Shown: one piece after another, positions 1-5,926 of the stretch
Layout of the letters: each line of letters starts with the position of its first letter
How positions within the stretch are numbered: the first letter of the stretch is position 1
IMG/VR virus record: IMGVR_UViG_3300006802_009853
Location: 1-34,645 of that record
From: a virus
Reading direction: 5' to 3' (one strand)
Length of the DNA: 34,645 nucleotides
The notes under the pieces: generated by a model
Seen by the model: only the letters and a program-made list of their open reading frames with translations
Told to the model about the DNA's origin: nothing
Databases searched by the model: none
Position numbers and translations under genes: made by a program

Positions 1-57
1 GTATTTGCTTATGGTGATTAGTTCAGCGATGACGAGATTGATTAGAGTGAATAACAT
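1..57 (-). CDS. Partial minus-strand gene, N-terminal 19 codons only
   Basis: The reverse strand opens with ATG at 57-55 and stays open to the window edge. An AAGG Shine-Dalgarno lies at 68-65, seven bases upstream, and a consensus promoter sits at 123-96. The visible 19 residues begin MLFTLINLVIAELITI, a hydrophobic start compatible with a membrane anchor or signal segment. The product cannot be identified. It points away from the structural cluster, as the DUF1289 gene does, so it probably belongs to a leftward early or middle operon. Promoter plus SD make it credible despite the truncation. Confidence 0.55.
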   Translation of the reverse strand, partial: MLFTLINLVIAELITISKY

Positions 58-95
58 TGTTTTACCTTAAAGAGTTGTTGTTTGTTATGTCTCCC

Positions 96-123
96 ATTAT
101 ACATACTTATCGGGATTTGTCAA
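96..123 (-). promoter_or_regulatory. Consensus sigma-70 promoter reading leftward
   Basis: On the minus strand, TTGACA (123-118) and TATAAT (101-96) are separated by 16 bases. Transcription would begin near 88, about 30 bases before the ATG at 57. Both hexamers match the bacterial consensus exactly, unlike the plus-strand promoters of this window, which mostly lack a -35 box. The 295 bases between the partial gene and the DUF1289 gene hold this promoter and otherwise no convincing gene. Confidence 0.7.
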
Positions 124-352
124 GTCCTTTCGCCACTAATTCCGAAAGTTTTTGGAAAGTTTTTAGATGGGGTGGGTGTTTTATTTTCGCAGTTTTTTCT
201 GGATTTGGGGTTGACATTTGCCGGGGTGGTGTACTCGCAGCAAGGGGGGACAGAATAGAATGTCTTATCCAATCCATAAACATAAACACATATAAGTATA
301 TTATGTGGATTCTTTTCGCCCCTTAGTCGCCCTGCACATGATGCACTTGAAT

Positions 353-556
353 TTATTTTTCCCTATCATCAACAAAACCTTCGTCCCGCAATTTTTGCAT
401 ACTGTCGAGTCGTAGACGACTCTCTGTGATGATTTTTTCTCTTGTTTGGTCATCTGTGCTTCTCCAGATTCTTAAATCTCTAACAGTCATTCCACACGCT
501 TGGCAAATGCCTTCGCGGGTTAATCCGCACATCCTGATACACGGTGATCTTATCAT
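353..556 (-). CDS. DUF1289 family small cysteine-rich protein
   Basis: The product has 67 residues. The N-terminal half has the DUF1289 pattern: SPC (Cys6), Cys10, then a GICQACG block with Cys18 and Cys21, followed by a region containing WRSTDDQTR. The four cysteines probably bind one zinc ion; that is family-based inference. The family is widespread in bacteria as short proteins of unknown function and also occurs in phages. An AAGGAA Shine-Dalgarno (570-565) lies eight bases from the ATG. The gene is transcribed leftward, away from the morphogenesis genes. The length is normal for the family. Family assignment is confident; the role is unknown. Confidence 0.85.
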   Translation of the reverse strand: MIRSPCIRMCGLTREGICQACGMTVRDLRIWRSTDDQTREKIITESRLRLDSMQKLRDEGFVDDREK

Positions 557-1039
557 AATCTATATTCCTTATGTGTGTAAATAATACGGCGAGATTTGAT
601 AACTCACAGCCTGTGTAAGTCCGAACCCCTCCCTTTTATCCTACCAAGCAAGTACCTGATAGGATATAAGATAGTAACCAGTGAGCCACAAACCAGACGC
701 TTGCTTTTGGTGTGGGTGAGAGGGATCAACTCACAGTTCCATAAACTATTATGTGAACTTCTTATTACTAAGACCTTCGTCTGCCAAATGTATCAGGCGC
801 GGGTAACACCTGAGTCCAACTCCTAGCCATCATCAATTTTTCTACATCTGACTTTCGCCGTCCAAGCGCCACGAACAGGACAAATTTTTTACGTGACTGC
901 GTTATGTAGAGTGAATTAAGTCCTACTATCCACTTGATTATAGACAATTCAGGTTATTTTTCACCAATAAATCTGTATATTTAATAAAAACTTGTCTTTT
1001 TTGTATCTTGCTGTGTATAATAGATAAAAGGAGAAAAAT
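557..1039. other. Intergenic region between divergent gene sets, no convincing gene
   Basis: This 480-bp stretch separates the leftward DUF1289 gene from the rightward operon. The only long open frame (596-826, +) has no ATG and no Shine-Dalgarno, and its translation looks random. The stretch holds a direct repeat AACTCACAG (about 600-608 and 729-737), an imperfect inverted repeat ATCCTACC/GATAGGAT (638-665), a small TCAGG/CCTGA hairpin near 789-810, and the promoter at 992-1022. No tRNA cloverleaf was found. It may be a regulatory or replication-related spacer, but nothing decides this. Confidence 0.5.
992..1022 (+). promoter_or_regulatory. Promoter with TGTGTATAATA element, first plus-strand operon
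   Basis: TGTGTATAATA lies at 1012-1022, with TATAAT at 1016-1021. A possible -35 box TTGTCT (992-997, 4 of 6 matches to TTGACA) is 18 bases upstream. It sits 18 bp before the 56-codon gene and would drive the operon that includes the sigma-like gene. Of the six copies of this element, it is the one with the best -35 match, which would allow early recognition by the host polymerase. Confidence 0.65.
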
Positions 1040-1210
1040 ATGCAATCAAAGAAAATCAAGTCAGAACTGGTAACAAAGGCAACAGCCGAACTAAAAGCCC
1101 AAGTAAAGAAGGAATTAGATCAAGAAGATAAAAATTTAGAGGATTTATTAAATGAAAAAGAATCAAAAGCAAGTCTTTCAGATGAGCGTAGTAAAATACG
1201 CCGACAATGA
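1040..1210 (+). CDS. Small charged protein, 56 aa, unknown
   Basis: ATG at 1040 is preceded by AAAGGAG (1027-1033), six bases away, directly downstream of the TGTGTATAATA promoter. The predicted 56-residue product is very rich in Lys and Glu, begins MQSKKIKSELVTKATAELKA, and is probably largely helical. It has no recognisable domain. It overlaps the next gene by 59 bp in another frame. Promoter, SD and start codon line up well, so this is the probable first gene of the operon, although a leader-type translated segment cannot be excluded. Confidence 0.6.
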   Translation: MQSKKIKSELVTKATAELKAQVKKELDQEDKNLEDLLNEKESKASLSDERSKIRRQ

Positions 1211-1943
1211 TGACCATAATAACACAGATTTACTATTAGTCAATGACACAGTAAGGTTTTTTACAAAAAATCAAGAAGGTGAAGATAATTTCTTTACAGA
1301 GCAGAACATTTTCTATAAATTACAAAGAGTTTCAGAAAATGGTGTTGATTTTAACTATGTCGAGACTGGCATAGGCGAGTTGTATAAAAAGGGTAAGAAT
1401 TTCTTATTTAAACGAGAGTGGTGCTTTGATTTCAATGATTCAAACTCTGTAGGCCGTCGAAAGATACCCAAAAACGGCAATATACCGAAAACAAAGGTGT
1501 CAGAGAAAGAAAAGCTCTTTCTTTCTAAATACACCCCAGAAAACTTCAGAAAAACTCTCGTAAGTAAAAACAGTGTTATGTGTTCAACGGATAGGTTTAC
1601 TCCGTGTCCAGTAGAACTACAGAATAGCACACTTCTTGGCCGTCTAAATAATCAGATACAGTCTATCAATAAATCTGAGCTTAGAAAGATATTGACAGAC
1701 GAAGAAATGATACAGGCTATATCTTACAACAAAAAGACATTTGACTTTCATACTCGTAATATAAATATTCTTAATAAGAAGGGCCGTTTGTCAACGCCGT
1801 ATCTGCACCTTAAATTCAACGAAGAAATAAGGCCCAAAAAGGGATATTTAAGATACAACTACGAAGATGATTGTTTTGAGGGGTATGATGGAAAAAGATG
1901 GAGAGCTTTGATATGGGAGGGTAATGATGAAGATTCCAAGTAA
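1152..1943 (+). CDS. Hypothetical phage protein with fibre-like C-terminal motif
   Basis: The product has 263 residues. AGAGGA (1138-1143) lies eight bases before the ATG. The body has no recognised domain; it contains a few cysteines and a basic central region. The last 35 residues include GYLRYNYEDDCFEGYDGKRW, which resembles the short G-x-[IL]-R-[YF]-N...FEGYDG..W motif common in phage tail-fibre and structural proteins. That hints at a virion or capsid-associated role, but the gene lies with regulatory genes rather than the tail cluster. It overlaps the sigma-like gene at its 3' end, so the two are translationally coupled. Function unknown. Confidence 0.75.
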   Translation: MKKNQKQVFQMSVVKYADNDDHNNTDLLLVNDTVRFFTKNQEGEDNFFTEQNIFYKLQRVSENGVDFNYVETGIGELYKKGKNFLFKREWCFDFNDSNSVGRRKIPKNGNIPKTKVSEKEKLFLSKYTPENFRKTLVSKNSVMCSTDRFTPCPVELQNSTLLGRLNNQIQSINKSELRKILTDEEMIQAISYNKKTFDFHTRNINILNKKGRLSTPYLHLKFNEEIRPKKGYLRYNYEDDCFEGYDGKRWRALIWEGNDEDSK

Positions 1944-2451
1944 TCACAACGAACAAGAAACCCTAGACATAATGAAAAAGGTTATTAACAGAATATCTCC
2001 TAAGTATGTATTTTATGGTTATACAATTGATGATATAAAACAAGAGTCCTACATTATATGTATAGAAGCACTTGAAAGATATGATGAAACTCGCCCGTTG
2101 GAAAACTTCCTATCGGTAAACTTGTCAAATCGTCTAAAAAATTTCATCAGAGACAATTATTTTATAATAAGCGACGATGAAGAAAAAAACGAATCAAAAA
2201 TTAAGGTTCTACAGCCTGCGCAGCTTGATTACGAGTTTAATATAGTGGACGATGGAGAAAAGTACTCAGTAAATGATGAGCAAATAGATCTAAGCGAAAT
2301 GTCGTCGGTTATAGATAGAGAATTACCTTCTTCTCTAAGGATGGAATACTTAAAGATGATTAATAACATTTACGTTAATAAATTCAAGAAAGAAGAAATA
2401 TTACATAAAATAGATGAAATCTTAACGGAGAATGGCTATGAAAAAAGGTAG
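1927..2451 (+). CDS. Sigma-factor-like protein (region 2 only), candidate late sigma factor
   Basis: The product has about 174 residues. GGGAGG (1915-1920) lies six bases before the ATG at 1927 and only three before the alternative ATG at 1924, so 1927 is preferred. Residues about 30-78 read like sigma-70 region 2: TIDDIKQESYIICIEALERY matches the core-binding helix of the DLIQEG..GL..A...FD type, followed by a FLSVNLSNRLKNFIRDN helix where promoter melting and -10 contacts are expected. No sigma region 4 is recognisable, as in phage late sigma factors of the T4 gp55 type. An acidic segment (DDEEKNE) follows. The gene overlaps its upstream neighbour by 17 bp and its downstream neighbour by 14 bp. 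Its partner is expected to be host core RNA polymerase. The natural candidate target is the TGTGTATAATA element found before six gene blocks here; that pairing is inference. Confidence 0.7.
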   Translation: MKIPSNHNEQETLDIMKKVINRISPKYVFYGYTIDDIKQESYIICIEALERYDETRPLENFLSVNLSNRLKNFIRDNYFIISDDEEKNESKIKVLQPAQLDYEFNIVDDGEKYSVNDEQIDLSEMSSVIDRELPSSLRMEYLKMINNIYVNKFKKEEILHKIDEILTENGYEKR

Positions 2452-3226
2452 GTTCTCTAAAAATGAGATTGCACTGATAGAATCTTTACATTTAACACAT
2501 TCCGCGAAGGAGATTGCGGAAAAATTAAACAGAGATCCAGATAGTATTCATAACTTTCTAAAGAAGAAGCATGGAAAGGGCGCTTCTGCGGAGGAACTGG
2601 CGGCTTTTGACCTCGAAAACAGGGCTTACTGGCCCGAAATTAAAAATCAATTTACTGACGATGAGTTGAAGCTATTCAGATACCACTGGGCTAGAATTAT
2701 CTCCCAATTTCGCGATGATGTTATTCCTACTGAAGAACTTCAGGTTGTAGACTTAATAAAACTTGAACTACTAATGAATAGATCTTTAAAAAGTAATAAA
2801 TCGAACATTGAGCAGATTTCAGTGTTAGAGTCGCTCATACAAGAAGAAAGACAGAGAGATCCAGACCAGCAGAATCAAGATCAATTATTTAACATGGAGC
2901 GGCAGGTTGCTTCTCTTAAAGCCTCCCAGGAGGCTCTCAACAAGGACTACAGAGAGTTACAGACAAAGAAGAACTCTATGCTCAAAGAAATGAAAGCAAC
3001 GCGAGAGCAGCGCGTGAAGCGACTTGAGGACAGCAAGCAGAGTCTCACTGGATGGATAGCTTTTCTTATGTCTAATCCAGATGTGACCAAGCAATACGGC
3101 ATCGAGATGGAGAAAATGAGATTAGCTATGGAGAAAGAAAAAACTAGATTATCTCAGTATCATAAATATCAAGATGGTATGATAGATCAGCCATTTTTAA
3201 ACTCGGAAACAGCAAAGGAAGGATAA
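2438..3226 (+). CDS. HTH and coiled-coil protein, candidate small terminase
   Basis: The product has 262 residues from ATG 2438, chosen because ACGGAG (2425-2430) is seven bases upstream; the ATG at 2432 is too close. Residues about 6-42 form a helix-turn-helix (SAKEIAEKLNRDPDSIHNFL) of the type found in small terminases and MarR/GcrA-like binders. A conserved-looking helical block with WPEIKNQFTDDELKLFRYHW follows, then a long Gln/Glu/Lys-rich coiled coil (about 125-205), consistent with oligomerisation. Small terminases combine an N-terminal HTH with a central oligomerisation segment, and no other small terminase is visible before the large subunit 2.7 kb downstream. Lying next to the sigma-like gene, it could instead be a transcription regulator. 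DNA binding is moderately supported; the packaging role is inference. Confidence 0.55.
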   Translation: MKKGRFSKNEIALIESLHLTHSAKEIAEKLNRDPDSIHNFLKKKHGKGASAEELAAFDLENRAYWPEIKNQFTDDELKLFRYHWARIISQFRDDVIPTEELQVVDLIKLELLMNRSLKSNKSNIEQISVLESLIQEERQRDPDQQNQDQLFNMERQVASLKASQEALNKDYRELQTKKNSMLKEMKATREQRVKRLEDSKQSLTGWIAFLMSNPDVTKQYGIEMEKMRLAMEKEKTRLSQYHKYQDGMIDQPFLNSETAKEG

Positions 3227-3227
3227 A

Positions 3228-4301
3228 ATGAAGGTAGCTATAATTTTTGGGGTTACGGGTCAAGACGGAAGTCATTTGTCGGATCTCTTATTAGAAAAAG
3301 ATTACTTCGTATATGGTGTATCCAGAAGGTGTAGCACTGACAACACGGAACGTATCTCGCACCTCGGTGATAATAATAATTTTAAGCTATTGGAGGGCGA
3401 CATAACAGATCCGTCCAGTGTTTTAAATATACTTAGTTATCACGGAAATGTAGATGAAGTCTACAATTTGGCGGCGCAGTCCCACGTAGGAACATCGTTC
3501 AACCAACCTGGATTAACATGGGACATCACTGGAAAGGGTTGTTTGAATATACTACAAGGTATAGTAGATCTTAGAATGAATAATACCAAATTTTATCAGG
3601 CAAGCTCCAGCGAGATGTTTGGTAGCAATTACGACATGAAAGACGATCTAGTTTCTCAGTATAAATATCAGAATGAAGAAACCAAGTTTTTGCCGCAAAG
3701 CCCGTATGCTATCGCTAAATGTGCCGCTCATTATATGACTAGATTATATAGAGAGGGATATGGACTACATGCAAGTGCCGGAATCTTATTTAATCATGAA
3801 GGTCCACGCAGGGGTGAGAATTTTGTTACTCGAAAGATTACAAAGTGGATTGGCGAGTTTGTAAAGTGGATTGACCAGACTGGATATACAATGCAAGAGC
3901 TTGAATCAGATGATTTTAAAATCTCAGAAGATCATATCACAAATTTAGACGGTAGCTTTCCTAAGCTGCGATTGGGAAATCTTAATGCTTATCGTGATTG
4001 GGGGTATGCAGGAGATTACTGTGAAGCGATGTGGATGATGCTACAACAAGACGAGCCAGATGATTATGTTATATGTACTGGCAAAACACACAGTATTAGA
4101 TATTTCTTAGATATAGCCTTTTCTCATATTGGTATAAATAATTGGTCTGATTATGTAGTACAAGACCCAGAGTTTTATCGTCCAGCAGAGGTAGATTACT
4201 TACGTGGCGATGCAAGCAAAGCAGAGAAAAAATTGGGCTGGAAACCAAAACACAGCTTTGAAGATTTAGTAAAAATAATGGTAAATCATGATCTAAAATG
4301 A
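3228..4301 (+). CDS. gmd: GDP-mannose 4,6-dehydratase
   Basis: The product has 357 residues, close to the usual 340-375. It is an extended short-chain dehydrogenase that converts GDP-mannose to GDP-4-dehydro-6-deoxy-mannose, the precursor of GDP-fucose, GDP-rhamnose and related sugars. The NAD(P)-binding loop GVTGQDGSHL (Gly8, Gly11, Gly14) is intact. The catalytic Ser127 lies in SSSEMFG with Glu129, and Tyr160-x3-Lys164 is in PYAIAK. C-terminal family motifs include YRDWGYAGDY and the FYRPAEVDYLRGD block. A short insertion lies between SSSEMFG and the Tyr motif. A purine-rich AAGGAAGGA site precedes the ATG. No second-step enzyme (fcl/rmd) is in the window, so the product must feed host or distant phage enzymes. 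The glycosyltransferase at 20473 is a possible consumer. The 3' end overlaps the next gene by 4 bp. Confidence 0.93.
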   Translation: MKVAIIFGVTGQDGSHLSDLLLEKDYFVYGVSRRCSTDNTERISHLGDNNNFKLLEGDITDPSSVLNILSYHGNVDEVYNLAAQSHVGTSFNQPGLTWDITGKGCLNILQGIVDLRMNNTKFYQASSSEMFGSNYDMKDDLVSQYKYQNEETKFLPQSPYAIAKCAAHYMTRLYREGYGLHASAGILFNHEGPRRGENFVTRKITKWIGEFVKWIDQTGYTMQELESDDFKISEDHITNLDGSFPKLRLGNLNAYRDWGYAGDYCEAMWMMLQQDEPDDYVICTGKTHSIRYFLDIAFSHIGINNWSDYVVQDPEFYRPAEVDYLRGDASKAEKKLGWKPKHSFEDLVKIMVNHDLK

Positions 4302-4561
4302 AGATATACAAAGTTCATATATGCTTATCGGAAGTAATAGCTAGGCTTAAAAAATATGATCTAGAAGAATATAATTCATCAAATCCAATAATTTTTGTAG
4401 AAGCGTCTGATCCAGATGGAGCTTGCTATAAAACTATTTATAACTTTGCCCAAAAAATAACAAGAAAAGATCATTCAATCGAAACACTAGAGTTTGTAAA
4501 AGATTTATTCCACGATATAAGAGTAATAAAAATAGAGCTTGCAAATGAAAAGAAACTATGA
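4298..4561 (+). CDS. Small hypothetical protein, 87 aa
   Basis: ATG overlaps the gmd stop (ATGA), so translation is coupled. The 87-residue product has no family I recognise. It reads as a compact alpha/beta protein (MKIYKVHICLSEVIARLKKY start; central FVEASDPDGACYKTIYNFAQ), without membrane segments or cysteine clusters. Its 3' end overlaps the HNH gene by 17 bp. It sits in the nuclease/protease subcluster upstream of the terminase; a role in DNA metabolism is possible but unsupported. Confidence 0.65.
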   Translation: MKIYKVHICLSEVIARLKKYDLEEYNSSNPIIFVEASDPDGACYKTIYNFAQKITRKDHSIETLEFVKDLFHDIRVIKIELANEKKL

Positions 4562-4811
4562 AGACAAGGTGTATGCCGATTGGAGATTGGCTGTATTTAA
4601 AAGAGATAAGTTTAGATGTCAAATGCCCTCCTGCAAAAACAAAAAAGGCTTAAACGCCCATCATATTCACAAGTGGTCTACTGCTAGTACTCTTAGGTAT
4701 GATGTATTTAATGGTATTACATTATGTTATTCATGCCATAAAAAGGTTACTGGACACGAACATCTCTATATCGGTGTCTTTGAAGATATAAATAGAAGGA
4801 AAAAACACTAA
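4545..4811 (+). CDS. HNH endonuclease
   Basis: The product has 88 residues from ATG 4545; the upstream TTG at 4539 is less likely. It is a compact HNH nuclease: Cys25 and Cys30 form the first zinc pair, AHHIH (39-42) carries the catalytic His, Asn56 lies in FNGITLC, and Cys61 and Cys64 with His65 complete the second zinc pair and the motif. HNH proteins encoded near terminase genes stimulate terminase cleavage in several long-tailed phages (HK97 gp74 is the known case), and this one lies about 1.1 kb before the large terminase. A free-standing homing endonuclease is the alternative. It is followed directly, without a gap, by a second nuclease gene. Confidence 0.88.
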   Translation: MKRNYEDKVYADWRLAVFKRDKFRCQMPSCKNKKGLNAHHIHKWSTASTLRYDVFNGITLCYSCHKKVTGHEHLYIGVFEDINRRKKH

Positions 4812-5315
4812 ATGGCTAAATATAAGACAGCACCCGGATACACAGTTGTTAGAGACACAAGAGAGCAACAGGGGTATTTCTTTAAAAAATTCAACACCTG
4901 TAATGGCACAATACAGAAAAAGCTAGACACAGGAGACTACTCAATCTTGGGAATGGAAGACAAAGTTTGCATAGAAAGAAAGTCAAGCGTATCTGAAATA
5001 GCTATCAATTTAGGAAAAGGCAAGTACGCTTTTTATAATGAGATAGAAAGAATGAGAGACTATGAACACAAATACATTGTTTGTGAGTTCTCTATGGAAG
5101 ATATCATGAAGTTTCCAGAAGGAGCAAAAATACCAAAAGAACTTAAAAGTAAGGTAAAGATAACTGGAAAATACATACTGAGATGTTTAATGGAGTTTGC
5201 GGTTTTTAATGATGTTCACGTAATTTTTGCGGGCAGCGAAAGGGGAGCTTTTGATCTAATAAGCAGCTTACTTAAAAGAATAAATGAGAAATACACCATA
5301 GGGCGAAAAACATGA
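4812..5315 (+). CDS. ERCC4-type nuclease
   Basis: The product has 167 residues. The XPF/ERCC4 nuclease motif is complete: VVRDTREQ with Asp15, LDTGDYSI with Asp42, and VCIERKS with Glu55-Arg56-Lys57, matching the GDx(n)ERKx metal-dependent core. There is no helicase or tandem HhH domain; the remainder (to residue 167) completes the nuclease fold, so this is the minimal phage/archaeal-type version. Such enzymes cut branched or flapped DNA, which would suit recombination or debranching before packaging. The ATG abuts the HNH stop codon, and the 3' end overlaps the ClpP-like gene by 4 bp (ATGA), indicating tight translational coupling. Confidence 0.88.
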   Translation: MAKYKTAPGYTVVRDTREQQGYFFKKFNTCNGTIQKKLDTGDYSILGMEDKVCIERKSSVSEIAINLGKGKYAFYNEIERMRDYEHKYIVCEFSMEDIMKFPEGAKIPKELKSKVKITGKYILRCLMEFAVFNDVHVIFAGSERGAFDLISSLLKRINEKYTIGRKT

Positions 5316-5926
5316 CTATTAATAGAGATACTATAAGTGAAATTCACAATTATGGAATTGATGTTAAGAATAGGGAAATCTATATAAATGAGTTTGATGA
5401 TTCTGGAGAGTCTGCTGGTGTTGACCACAGGATGATACAGAATTTCGTAAAAAACATAAACTTCTTAAAAAACCAGAACAAAGAGCCTATAACAATATTC
5501 TTACAAACAGTTGGTGGTTGCTGGTATGCAGGAATGGGTATTTATGACGCTATAAAAAATTGTAAATGTAAAACTACCGTGATTGGTTATTCGCAAATAT
5601 GTTCTATGGGTAGCCTAATACTACAGGCATCAAGCAAAAGACTCCTTACTCCCAATGCTATATTCATGTGTCACTATGGGTCTATTGATTTAACTGGTGA
5701 TTATCTTAGCGCTCAAAACTATGCTCTAATAAATAAAAATAACGCAGAAACTATGGTTTCTATTTATGCAGAAAAGTGCTATAAGCACGGACTTTATTTC
5801 AAAGAAAGAAAATATAACTTATCAAAGACAAAATCTTACATCAAAAGGAAGATGAAAGATGGTGACTGGTACATGACGGCGGAAGAAGCTATTAACTACG
5901 GATTTATAGATGGGATACATAAGTGA
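5312..5926 (+). CDS. ClpP-like serine protease (S14 family)
   Basis: The product has 204 residues, the usual ClpP size. The GG motif and following helix (QTVGGCWYAGMGIYDAIK, about 66-82), nucleophile Ser98 in ICSMGS, His121 in FMCHYGS and Asp185 in DGDWYMTAEEAINYGFID give a full catalytic triad. There is no signal peptide. In some phages S14 proteases are the head maturation protease, but this genome also has a separate protease-scaffold gene at 10053. The present protein may therefore act elsewhere, for example by interfering with host Clp complexes or with a dedicated substrate. It sits between the ERCC4 nuclease and large terminase and overlaps both by 4 bp (ATGA and GTGA). Confidence 0.88.
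   Translation: MTINRDTISEIHNYGIDVKNREIYINEFDDSGESAGVDHRMIQNFVKNINFLKNQNKEPITIFLQTVGGCWYAGMGIYDAIKNCKCKTTVIGYSQICSMGSLILQASSKRLLTPNAIFMCHYGSIDLTGDYLSAQNYALINKNNAETMVSIYAEKCYKHGLYFKERKYNLSKTKSYIKRKMKDGDWYMTAEEAINYGFIDGIHK

Noticed and set aside
107-289. 60-codon minus-strand frame between DUF1289 and the partial gene
   Set aside because: The direction fits and the last 36 residues look plausible, but there is no SD and its 3' end overlaps the leftward promoter; too weak to list as a gene.
57-326. 89-codon open frame on + strand in the leftward region
   Set aside because: No SD, unusual composition, and it runs against a consensus leftward promoter and the start of a minus-strand gene.
596-826. 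76-codon open frame on + strand
   Set aside because: It starts at TTG without a Shine-Dalgarno and its translation has no protein-like pattern; treated as non-coding.
557-1000. Possible tRNA genes in the intergenic region
   Set aside because: TTCG-containing segments were checked on both strands, but no acceptor, T-arm and anticodon arms could be paired.
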